From assembly GCA_030680955.1 (NCBI GenBank), contig JAUXUB010000037.1, positions 1-32,326 on the forward strand: a DNA stretch of 32,326 bases. The letters run 5' to 3'. The notes beneath the pieces are model-generated. The model saw only the letters and a program-made list of their open reading frames with translations, was not told the origin of the DNA and did no database searches. The DNA is from a bacterium. Lineage in GTDB: Bacteria > Patescibacteriota > Minisyncoccia > UBA6257 > JACOXY01. Made by a program: the position numbers and the translations under genes. Positions 1-8,487 of this stretch are shown in pieces (position 1 is the first letter of the stretch; each line of letters starts with the position of its first letter).

Positions 1-3
1 TTT

Positions 4-366
4 TTGGTAAGTCGCGAAGTATTAGATATATTTAATAAACAATTTTACTTACTCTCGCCAGAAGACAAATCCGCAAAAGAAATGAGCTTTGATAACCAGA
101 AACGGGCAGCCCTATCCGTAACATGGACATTATATTCATTAATTATGCTTGTAATTGGAATTATCAAAAAATCAGAATGGACTCGTCTTTTTGGAGTAGT
201 GTTACTTAGCGTAACTATCATAAAGGTTTTTCTTTACGACACTGCAAATTTAGATAATTTATATAGATTTATTTCTTACATCACACTAGGCATAATATTG
301 TTGCTCATCGGTTTTCTTTATAACCGTTACAAGAGCCGCATTACAGAATTTATTAAGGTGGAGTAA
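4..366 (+). CDS. C-terminal part of a DUF2339-like multi-TM membrane protein (5' end outside window)
   Basis: Hydrophobic ORF open to the window edge; motif-like text VVLLSVTIIKVFLYDTANLDNLYRFISYITLGIILLLIGFLYNRYK resembles DUF2339 C-termini. Confidence 0.6.
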   Translation: MVSREVLDIFNKQFYLLSPEDKSAKEMSFDNQKRAALSVTWTLYSLIMLVIGIIKKSEWTRLFGVVLLSVTIIKVFLYDTANLDNLYRFISYITLGIILLLIGFLYNRYKSRITEFIKVE

Positions 367-416
367 AAAAATATTTTTACATTAGAGGTATTGAAATTTG
401 GTAATTTAATTGAAAC

Positions 417-1244
417 ATGAATAATAACAAAGGTTTTGCGTCAATTGCGGTGATTGGATTCGTTGTTTTGGTTGTTGCAATAGGCGGCAGTTTTGGTTTA
501 TATTATTTTAATAAATTAAATAATTCAATTTTTTCTTCCCGCCCGAGTGTAAGCAAAGTCGAGGTTGACCCCAAAATTATTGCTCAGAACCGCAGCATAG
601 CCATAGAAAAAATAAGTCAATCCATTAAAGCCATATCAGCTAATCCCGGATTTTCATATATTGACAGTTCATCATTTGACACTTGTACGTATAGCCCTCT
701 TGACCAAGGATTCATAACAACGGGTATAGAAAATATTTGTAATTATACTAAAAATATATATTTGGGTTTTAATGGTGATTTTAAGGAAAGCGTTTTAAAT
801 CTTCATAAGATAATAACTAACGATCACTGGCAAGGAACAAACAGAACCTTACCTTATATTATTGAATTTTACTATGATAGATCCTATGGACTCTTTACAG
901 ATGACCTCCTTTTAAACAGAATTCACAGACTATATGGTGTAAACGATATGCCTGCGGGTTTTTATACCATATCCAATAAAGAAAAGGCGCAAGGTAGTGG
1001 CAGTTATTACATGAACGTAAGATTTTTTGAAAGAGACGCATTTAAAAATTATGGAATGGATGCTGTAGTTATAGAAGACACAGGCTTAGGACTTGAGGCT
1101 TCGCCAAGAACTATTGAAGTTTATTATAATGATAAACAGCCTATTGATTTAGCAAAAATGTTACAAAATGCTTTTTCTAAATATGAATTCATCGTTAGGC
1201 TTACGGAGTCTTCAACTTATGTGCGTGAGATCTATTATAAATAA
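417..1244 (+). CDS. Hypothetical membrane-anchored protein with pilin-like N-terminal hydrophobic helix
   Basis: ORF 275 aa; N-terminus NKGFASIAVIGFVVLVVAIGGSFGLYYF. Confidence 0.6.
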   Translation: MNNNKGFASIAVIGFVVLVVAIGGSFGLYYFNKLNNSIFSSRPSVSKVEVDPKIIAQNRSIAIEKISQSIKAISANPGFSYIDSSSFDTCTYSPLDQGFITTGIENICNYTKNIYLGFNGDFKESVLNLHKIITNDHWQGTNRTLPYIIEFYYDRSYGLFTDDLLLNRIHRLYGVNDMPAGFYTISNKEKAQGSGSYYMNVRFFERDAFKNYGMDAVVIEDTGLGLEASPRTIEVYYNDKQPIDLAKMLQNAFSKYEFIVRLTESSTYVREIYYK

Positions 1245-1373
1245 TTGTTAATTTTTTAATAATAACTTAATATCACTATTCTATTGAGTCTAAAGCGTTT
1301 TTATTTTCTTTCTTTTATTTCGCCGAAGATTTTAAATAGGCATCTTTTAGCAGTCTCTTTATAAGTAAAATGG

Positions 1374-1511
1374 TATAATAAACGGGATGGATCCCGTTAG
1401 AAGTCGCGATCGCCGCCTACTAGTTTACGGGAAGACCATTTATTAATAAGTCGAGTTATTGTTTAACAAGTATTGAACGCGTTAAGTTTATCGCGATCTA
1501 CTTCTAACGGG
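1374..1511 (+). promoter_or_regulatory. Promoter -10 (TATAAT 1374-1379) plus 5' leader with long-range inverted repeat ending at the kefB-like ATG
   Basis: CCCGTTAGAAGT 1393-1404 pairs with ACTTCTAACGGG 1500-1511; CGCGAT 1405-1410 pairs with ATCGCG 1490-1495; AACGGGATGGATCC directly repeated at 1381 and 1506. Confidence 0.7.
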
Positions 1512-3221
1512 ATGGATCCTTTTTCAGAAATAGCCTTAGTAGTTGTGTTTGCGGCGGGTTTTGGTTTTATCGCCCATTATTTAAAGCAGCCAACACTCGT
1601 TGGTTATCTTTTCGCTGGTATTTTTTTGGCAGCTTTAATAAAAGCTGGGTTTATTCCAGAAGATCTTCATGGTCTTATGGATATTTTCTCGAAACTTGGC
1701 ATTGCCTTCCTTTTATTTTTAGTAGGACTTGAGATGAATTGGGGTAGCCTTAAAGCCGTTGGTAAACCAGCATTGTGGATCGCTTTAGGTCAGGTTGTGT
1801 TTACCTTTGGTATCGGATTTATTATATTACTCACTCTCGGAATGGAGGTTACTCCTGCGATTTATATTTCAATTGCGCTTACGCTTTCTTCAACAATTAT
1901 TATTGTTCAGCTCTTGTCTCAAAAGCGCGATCTTCAAAGTTTGTATGGAAAAATTGTTATTGGCTTTCTTTTGGTACAGGACTTTGTTGCTCTTCTTGCT
2001 TTAATATTTCTTGCTGGTCTATCTCAAGTAGGACAGAATGCTTCTGTGGTATATACAGTTGGAGTTTTTACGCTTTCGCTGATTAAAGGTGGCATCTTAA
2101 TTGTCGCATCACTTTTTCTTTCAAAGTATGTGTTTCCAAGGGTGCTAGATTTTCTAGGCAAATCTCAGGAATTATTATTTGTGTTTGGGAATGCTTGGGG
2201 GTTAGGGCTTGCGGCTCTAATGGCGTCTCCTTACATTGGATTTTCATATGAGATAGGAGGTTTTCTTGCGGGTCTTACTCTCGCAAGCTCTGTAGAGCAC
2301 TCTCAGCTCGCGAGTCGCATAAGACCAATGCGTGACTTTTTTATAATGTTATTTTTTGTGCTTTTGGGTTCTCAATTAGTTTTTTCAAATATTTCTACAA
2401 TTATAGTGCCTACAATTCTTCTTTCACTTTTTGTTCTTATTGGTAATCCACTTATTGTAATGTTTGTAATGTCGGCATTAGGTTATCGTTTGCGCACATC
2501 ATTTTTGGCGAGCTTAACTGTCGCGCAGATTTCAGAATTTAGTTTGATTATAGCGGCGAGAGGAAAAGAGTTAGGGCATCTTACAGACTCCGAAGTTTCT
2601 CTTGTGACACTTGTAGGTGTTATTACTATTACCATCTCATCTTACTTGATTCTTCATGGTGACGAACTATATTCGTTTTTGCGCCCAAGTCTTAAATGGA
2701 TGGAATTTAGAGGTGGTAAATTGGAGAAAGTTTTTAATGCTTCCGTTCCGTATGCTAATCACGTAATACTACTGGGCGTTCATCGCATGGGAGCAAATAT
2801 ACTATCTGCTTTAAAAGCCATAGAAGAGCAATATGTTTTGGTTGATTTTGATCCAGAGATTGTAGAGAAATATAAGAGTCGCAAAGAGCCAATTATTTAT
2901 GGCGATATAAGCGAAGACGAGATAAAGGAAGCCGCTGTTTTGCATCGTGCGCGAGCCGTCATCTCAACCATTCCAGCTTTTGATGACAATGTGCACTTGC
3001 TCCAGTATATAAAGAAAGAAAATCCAAAAGTAATTGTGATTGTAACAGCCGAAAACGAATGGGAAGCCAAAGAACTATATGAACTGGGTGCGCAATATGT
3101 TATTTTGCCACATTTTATTGGAGGGCTTCAGATTGCTCAAGCTATTAAGCGCGATCAAGATTTTGAGCATTTGGATAAACTTCGAGAGCACGATCTTTCA
3201 CTCATGCGCCATAACGCATAA
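1512..3221 (+). CDS. Cation:proton antiporter, KefB/CPA2 type with C-terminal TrkA-N (RCK) domain
   Basis: Multi-TM ORF; FLLFLVGLEMNW, GGFLAGLTLASS, C-terminal HVILLGVHRMGANILSAL...YVLVDFDPEIVEKY. ATG at 1512 preferred over the TTG used in the ORF track (1473). Confidence 0.88.
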   Translation: MDPFSEIALVVVFAAGFGFIAHYLKQPTLVGYLFAGIFLAALIKAGFIPEDLHGLMDIFSKLGIAFLLFLVGLEMNWGSLKAVGKPALWIALGQVVFTFGIGFIILLTLGMEVTPAIYISIALTLSSTIIIVQLLSQKRDLQSLYGKIVIGFLLVQDFVALLALIFLAGLSQVGQNASVVYTVGVFTLSLIKGGILIVASLFLSKYVFPRVLDFLGKSQELLFVFGNAWGLGLAALMASPYIGFSYEIGGFLAGLTLASSVEHSQLASRIRPMRDFFIMLFFVLLGSQLVFSNISTIIVPTILLSLFVLIGNPLIVMFVMSALGYRLRTSFLASLTVAQISEFSLIIAARGKELGHLTDSEVSLVTLVGVITITISSYLILHGDELYSFLRPSLKWMEFRGGKLEKVFNASVPYANHVILLGVHRMGANILSALKAIEEQYVLVDFDPEIVEKYKSRKEPIIYGDISEDEIKEAAVLHRARAVISTIPAFDDNVHLLQYIKKENPKVIVIVTAENEWEAKELYELGAQYVILPHFIGGLQIAQAIKRDQDFEHLDKLREHDLSLMRHNA

Positions 3222-3228
3222 AATATGA

Positions 3229-3349
3229 CCCGGTAGTGAAAACTCAACTATAACTTTACTATCAGATATTAAACTTGATAGATTAACAATATAATTAATC
3301 ATAAACTTGATTTTGGCACACTAAAACCAGTCGAGTTTCTACTACCGGG
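3229..3349 (+). promoter_or_regulatory. 5' leader bracketed by inverted repeat ending at UDG ATG
   Basis: CCCGGTAGT 3229-3237 / ACTACCGGG 3341-3349 and AAACTC 3240-3245 / GAGTTT 3333-3338; ATG at 3350. Confidence 0.65.
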
Positions 3350-4000
3350 ATGCGCCAAAAAACAAAAGCAGAAAAATTAAAACAAATTTCTGACGAGGTT
3401 TTTAATTTAAAAAAATCTCCACTTTATGAGTATCGTAACCAAAATAACTATTATCCCGTTTTAGGTGAGGGCAATCACGATGCCGAAGTAATGTTTGTGG
3501 GTGAAGCGCCTGGCGTGAATGAGGCAAAGCAAGGAAAGCCGTTTTGTGGAGCAGCAGGAAAAGTATTAGATAAATTGTTTGAGTCGATTGCGATGGATAG
3601 AAAGTCCGTTTATATAACGAATATTGTAAAAGATAGACCACCGAGCAATCGAGATCCGGCGTCTGATGAAATTGCAATTTACGCTCCATTCCTAATGAGG
3701 CAAATTGAAATTATCCAACCGAAAATAATAGTCACACTAGGACGTATTTCTATGGCCATAGTATTTCAAGAATTTGGATTACACGAAAAACTTCAAACTA
3801 TTGGTAAAATGCACGGAAGGGTATTCGATGCAGAGATGCCTTACGAGAATATAAACCCTCCAAAATTTCGTAATGCGAAACTTAGGAGGGTAAAGATTGT
3901 AGTGCTTTATCATCCCGCTGTAGGAACCTATAATCCAAATACAATAGATGTGATGAAGCAAGATTTTCAAATTATTAAAAAACTAATAGGGAAAAAATAA
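3350..4000 (+). CDS. Uracil-DNA glycosylase superfamily, family 4-like
   Basis: GEGNHDAEVMFVGEAPGVNEAKQGKPFCGAAGKVLDKL, YITNIVKDRPPSNRDP, HPAVGTYNP. Confidence 0.85.
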   Translation: MRQKTKAEKLKQISDEVFNLKKSPLYEYRNQNNYYPVLGEGNHDAEVMFVGEAPGVNEAKQGKPFCGAAGKVLDKLFESIAMDRKSVYITNIVKDRPPSNRDPASDEIAIYAPFLMRQIEIIQPKIIVTLGRISMAIVFQEFGLHEKLQTIGKMHGRVFDAEMPYENINPPKFRNAKLRRVKIVVLYHPAVGTYNPNTIDVMKQDFQIIKKLIGKK

Positions 4001-4016
4001 AAAAATACACAATTTT

Positions 4017-4160
4017 TTGTACAAGACGGATTCATAAGTAATACTTTTACTCTCAGTAAGAGCTTGTTAATCTTGTACGAAAACACGCTATGTCCACCTG
4101 CCCGCAAGGCCTCCGCGACAGTTTTCGCAGCAAAATTAGCAAGCTCTTGAGTATTACTTA
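4017..4160. repeat. Nested/overlapping inverted-repeat region
   Basis: TTGTACAAGA 4017-4026 / TCTTGTAC 4071-4078; TAAGTAATACT 4035-4045 and AGAGCTTG near 4059-4066 versus CAAGCTCTTGAGTATTACTTA 4140-4160; CGAAAAC 4078-4084 / GTTTTCG 4121-4127. Confidence 0.65.
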
Positions 4161-4215
4161 CGCATCTTATCTTTTGCATTATTTATTATTTAAGAATTGA
4201 GTTATAATTTAGGAG

Positions 4216-4563
4216 ATGACTCAATTTGCCTTAGTTTATATTCTTAAGAACATATTTTCGCAAACAGCGGAGTTTTTTACTCATTGGTATATTGGAGGAT
4301 ATCGTGCAATAAGCCGGCATCTTATAGATTTTTTGGAGGAGTTGGATAGGACAATTGCTTTTAGGATTACCCTCCATTATTTTGGAGCCCCGCTTTTTCA
4401 AGACAGGACAATAATAGGTTATATTTTAGGGTTTGTTTTTAGGTCTTTCAGGCTTCTTTTAGGAGGTCTTTTTTATATTGTGGTTATCGCACTTGCAATT
4501 TGTATATATATTGCCTGGGCAGGAATTCCACTTTTTATTATCTACAAAATTTTCAATTTTTAA
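4216..4563 (+). CDS. Small membrane protein, unknown function
   Basis: ORF 115 aa with C-terminal TM segments; TATAAT 4203-4208 just upstream. Confidence 0.6.
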   Translation: MTQFALVYILKNIFSQTAEFFTHWYIGGYRAISRHLIDFLEELDRTIAFRITLHYFGAPLFQDRTIIGYILGFVFRSFRLLLGGLFYIVVIALAICIYIAWAGIPLFIIYKIFNF

Positions 4564-4654
4564 TTTTCAGTTTACATTTAATTTTTAAAAGTTTGGTAAT
4601 TGTATCATTGAATGAAAATTGTAAATTGGGCATTGTAAATTAGCAAGAACAAAT

Positions 4655-7165
4655 ATGACTGATTCAGGAACAACAACTTTTTATTTTGATGATCCACGAC
4701 TTTTTATGACAGCTCCTGGGCGAATGTTGGTTCGTTTGTTTAGATTTGGTGGTTTTATATTTCTTTTCGTTCTTACACTCGTACTATTGTTTTCAAATAC
4801 GCCACATATTTTTTGGTTCGGAGTTTTATTGTCACTATTTCTTTTGCATCAGGCATTACACTTTACTAAAGGAGTGCGTTCGCTTGAATATATAACAAAA
4901 GGGAAGCGATATAATTTAGCGGATTCTCTTGCGCCAGAAGGTTTTGCGATACTTGAGTCGGCGTTAGACGGTGCTATATTTAGCGGAGTTGATTTTAGAT
5001 TTGTACTGCTCAAAAAACTTTGTTCTTTAAAAGACGTTCAACACGTTTTTTTACGAATGGAAATTGATTATAAAGAAATCTTAGGTGAAGCAGAGCGACT
5101 TTTTAGCGATAAAGTTAATTTAGATAGAGTCGCGATGCTTGGGATAATTGAGGAAGTTGTCTTCGGTGCTTTTAAAGAAAGTCAGCTTAGCAATGAACAT
5201 TTTATTGAAGCGCGCACACTTATAGCTGGCTATTTTGAAGTAAATGATCCTAAAATTAAAAAAATACTCACTATATTTTCTATAGACGTTGCGCAAATAA
5301 GATCGGCGCTTATTTTTGGACATGTACATCAAAGTTTCTTGCAAAAGTTATTACGTCCAAGGGAATTGGGAGGAGCTTATGTTAAAAGAGTGCGACATCG
5401 TACAATGAATAGGTCATGGACTGCCCGTCCTACTCCGCTACTTGATGTCCACGCAAATGATCTTACAGATCTTGCTTATGCTGGCGCTGTTGGATTTCTA
5501 ATGGGTCATAAAAATGAATATGATAGATTGCTAGACGTACTGTCGAGACCAGGGAGCCCCGCCGCACTTTTAGTGGGAGATACAGGAATAGGAAAGGACA
5601 GTATTATTCGTCATTTAGCATTTAATATTACCAAAGATAAAGTCCCAGCAATATTATTTGATAAACGTTTAGTTGAGCTTAGAATAGAAAGCGCTATAGC
5701 TGGTCTACCGCCACATGAAGCAGAAAAGCGGATGCAGGGTTTAATTAGAGAAATAGTTACTGCCGGCAATATAATTTTATATATTCCACAAATTGATATG
5801 CTTGCAAAGACGGCAGAAAGTGGTCTTTTGAATGTTGCAGATTCCCTACTTCCCGTTTTGCGTGATGGCTTATTCCCTGTAATTGGAGGTGTAACACCAC
5901 AAGCTTACAAAAAAAATATAGAAACAAGAGCAGATTTTGCTGCTATATTTGATGTTATCAATGTAGTTGAAATTAGCGGAGAAGAGGCACTTACATATCT
6001 AACATACTCTGCAATGTCATTAGAAAAACAATATGGTGTAATTGTTACGGTTGGTGCGGTAAAAGAAGCTGTGGCGCTTGCCAAAAAATATTTTAGAGAT
6101 AGACCACTTCCGGGAAGCGCTGGAGATCTACTGCGAGAAGCTATGGCAGAGGCCGCGCGACTTAAAGAAGAGGCTGTTACGGCGGCTATCATAATTAAAG
6201 TCGCTGAAAAGCGCATTAATATTCCTATTCACGAAGTAAGTGAAGGAGAGGCAGATGCTCTTATGCATCTTGAAGAGCGAATTCACGAGCGCTATATAGA
6301 CCAAATCAAAGCCGTTGCTTCGGTTTCGAGAGCACTGCGCGAATATAGAAGTGGTCTTACGCGACAAGGAGGTCCAATCGCTTCGTTTTTATTTGTTGGA
6401 CCAACTGGCGTAGGCAAAACTGAACTTTCTAAGATTTTAGCAGAACTTCAATTTGGATCAAAAGATATGATGGTGCGTTTTGACATGTCTGAATTTCAAG
6501 AAAAGGGAAGTTTAACTCGGTTTATCGGGTCTTCAGACGGGGTAATTACAGGAGCCCTAACGGATGCCATAAGATCAAAACCGTACGCATTGGTCCTACT
6601 TGATGAATTCGAAAAAGCTGAAAAAGACATTTTAAATCTTTTTTTGCAGGTACTAGATGAGGGGCGCCTTACAGATGGAGTGGGTCGAGTGGCTAATTTT
6701 GAAAATTCTATAATTGTTGCAACTTCTAATGCTCACTCAGAATTTATTACTCTGGCATTAGAAGTTGGCAAGAAATCGGAAGAAATACGAGATGAAGTTA
6801 AGCGTCATCTTGTTGATTATTTTAAACCAGAACTAATCAACCGTTTTTCTGATGTGATTATTTTTGAGCCACTCGGGATTGAAGATATGAAAAAAGTAAC
6901 TGAATTGCAACTTATGGAGCTCGCAAAAGATGTTTTGGGTACGCAAGAGATTGTGCTTACTTTTACGGCAGGAGTAGTTGAGGCCATAGCTCGCATTGGT
7001 TTTACTAAAACTTTTGGAGCGCGACCACTGCGTCGTGCTATAGAAGAAAATCTAAGAGGAGAACTCGCAAACCAAATTCTCCAGGGCAAAATTTTAAAAA
7101 GTGATGCAATTCTAATCAGTTATGAGGGAGAAAAATTTGTTTTTAGTAAAAATAAATCTAATTAA
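4655..7165 (+). CDS. Membrane-anchored ClpC-like double-AAA+ ATPase
   Basis: N-terminal TM pair; D1 Walker A GDTGIGKDS; D2 Walker A GPTGVGKTE, Walker B ALVLLDEFEKAE, NRFSDVIIFEPL, TFGARPLRRAIE. Confidence 0.88.
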   Translation: MTDSGTTTFYFDDPRLFMTAPGRMLVRLFRFGGFIFLFVLTLVLLFSNTPHIFWFGVLLSLFLLHQALHFTKGVRSLEYITKGKRYNLADSLAPEGFAILESALDGAIFSGVDFRFVLLKKLCSLKDVQHVFLRMEIDYKEILGEAERLFSDKVNLDRVAMLGIIEEVVFGAFKESQLSNEHFIEARTLIAGYFEVNDPKIKKILTIFSIDVAQIRSALIFGHVHQSFLQKLLRPRELGGAYVKRVRHRTMNRSWTARPTPLLDVHANDLTDLAYAGAVGFLMGHKNEYDRLLDVLSRPGSPAALLVGDTGIGKDSIIRHLAFNITKDKVPAILFDKRLVELRIESAIAGLPPHEAEKRMQGLIREIVTAGNIILYIPQIDMLAKTAESGLLNVADSLLPVLRDGLFPVIGGVTPQAYKKNIETRADFAAIFDVINVVEISGEEALTYLTYSAMSLEKQYGVIVTVGAVKEAVALAKKYFRDRPLPGSAGDLLREAMAEAARLKEEAVTAAIIIKVAEKRINIPIHEVSEGEADALMHLEERIHERYIDQIKAVASVSRALREYRSGLTRQGGPIASFLFVGPTGVGKTELSKILAELQFGSKDMMVRFDMSEFQEKGSLTRFIGSSDGVITGALTDAIRSKPYALVLLDEFEKAEKDILNLFLQVLDEGRLTDGVGRVANFENSIIVATSNAHSEFITLALEVGKKSEEIRDEVKRHLVDYFKPELINRFSDVIIFEPLGIEDMKKVTELQLMELAKDVLGTQEIVLTFTAGVVEAIARIGFTKTFGARPLRRAIEENLRGELANQILQGKILKSDAILISYEGEKFVFSKNKSN

Positions 7166-7192
7166 CATTGATTAGTTTTATATAATATAAAC

Positions 7193-7221
7193 TTGATGTA
7201 GCTCTTTATCTCGCTTATACT
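7193..7221 (+). promoter_or_regulatory. Sigma70-like promoter, leaderless start for NUDIX gene
   Basis: TTGATG 7193-7198, 17-nt spacer, TATACT 7216-7221, ATG at 7230. Confidence 0.65.
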
Positions 7222-7229
7222 AAAGCGAT

Positions 7230-7829
7230 ATGACTCCTCGCAACAATAGCAATAATGATATTAGACACAATCGCCCTCTGGAAGCGAATCGACATAGGTC
7301 CGCCGAAGCGTCTCGCGGAGGAGACCTTCGGCTCGCCGAAGCGTCTCGCGTAGGAGGCCATCGACTCGCCGAATCTTCTAGCGTGGACAATCAGAATGTC
7401 AAAAAAGAAATCACAGCTGGTGTGATTGTTTACAGGCGGACAAGTGAAGGCTTGAAGTTTTTACTCTTATATCATCGCGGTCAATATTGGAATTTTCCCA
7501 AAGGCCACGTTGAGCGCGAAGAGCGTAGTTTAGATGCTGCCATTCGAGAAACGCACGAAGAAACAGGTTTAAAGAGGACTGATTTGCGTATAATTTCGGG
7601 CTTTAAAGAGTATGAAAGGTTTTATTTTAAAAAAGGAAGGGAAACTATTTTTAAGGTAGTAATTGTTTATCTAGCCGAAACAAGAGAGTCTCGCATACGG
7701 ATATCTTATGAACATCAGGGTTATGCATGGTTTAATTATCGTGAAGCCAGACAAATTACCGCAAGATATAAAGAAAATCAAAAAATATTAGAGCGAGCCT
7801 ATAGATTTATTACTGAACGAGCTAAATAA
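7230..7829 (+). CDS. NUDIX hydrolase with repetitive N-terminal extension
   Basis: NUDIX box GHVEREERSLDAAIRETHEETGL; N-terminal RSAEASRGGD/LRLAEASRVGG/HRLAESSSVD repeats. Confidence 0.88.
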   Translation: MTPRNNSNNDIRHNRPLEANRHRSAEASRGGDLRLAEASRVGGHRLAESSSVDNQNVKKEITAGVIVYRRTSEGLKFLLLYHRGQYWNFPKGHVEREERSLDAAIRETHEETGLKRTDLRIISGFKEYERFYFKKGRETIFKVVIVYLAETRESRIRISYEHQGYAWFNYREARQITARYKENQKILERAYRFITERAK

Positions 7830-7931
7830 TTCATTTAATCATCGATGCGAACGGAGTTGTGGCAATATGTGACTCTTTTATCAAGCCCCTGTTATTGATT
7901 TTTATTAATCTACTATGATATAATTTTACAT

Positions 7932-8150
7932 ATGAACACAGTAACTATCCCTAGAAAAATAGCCAGTAATGACGACCTTATAGTTCTTCCCCGAAGAGAG
8001 TATGAAGAACTTTTATCAATCAAGAAATATAAAGAATTCACTCCCACAAAAGCACAAAAACAGGCTCTCATTAGAGCAGAAAATAATTTTCGTAAAGGTA
8101 AAACATTTTCATACGATGAGCTTGTCAAAAAACTGGATTTTACACATTGA
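7932..8150 (+). CDS. Antitoxin-like protein of a RelBE-type pair
   Basis: 72 aa, upstream of and overlapping a RelE-like reading frame; TATAAT 7919-7924 gives a leaderless start. Confidence 0.55.
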   Translation: MNTVTIPRKIASNDDLIVLPRREYEELLSIKKYKEFTPTKAQKQALIRAENNFRKGKTFSYDELVKKLDFTH

Positions 8151-8386
8151 ACCAGGAGTATATAAAATCCTAAAACGATTACCTCGACATGACCGTCGAG
8201 ACAATTTTTGAAGTAATCAGACTACTGCCAGAAGATCCTTATTTCGGTGACCTTCAAAAAATGAAGGGGCTTGATAATTCTTGGCGCCGCCGTATTGGTT
8301 CGTATAGACTTTTCTATCGAATCAAAATAGAGGGAAAGATAATTCTTGTATTTAATTTAGAGCGGAGGACATTAAGTACATATTAA
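8116..8386 (+). pseudogene. RelE/ParE-superfamily toxin, apparently frameshifted
   Basis: Frame 1 (from ATG 8116): WILHIEPGVYKILKRLPRHDR; frame 2 (ORF 8189-8386): ETIFEVIRLLPEDPYFGDLQKMKGLDNSWRRRIGSYRLFYRI. The join near 8193-8197 needs a 1-nt shift. Confidence 0.7.
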
Positions 8387-8487
8387 GCTTTTATTACAAT
8401 TACATTAAAGAGCTTTTATTAACTTCTCGTATAAATTTCTGCTGCTTCGCGATAATTATAGATAGCAATTCAAGGCTTTATTAATGC

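Noticed and set aside
3402-4179. Minus-strand ORFs 3402-3689, 3779-3970, 3967-4179
   Set aside because: Antisense to the well-supported UDG gene or its 3' palindromic region; no domain-like sequence.
5905-7089. Minus-strand ORFs antisense to the Clp ATPase
   Set aside because: Shadow ORFs opposite a clear conserved CDS.
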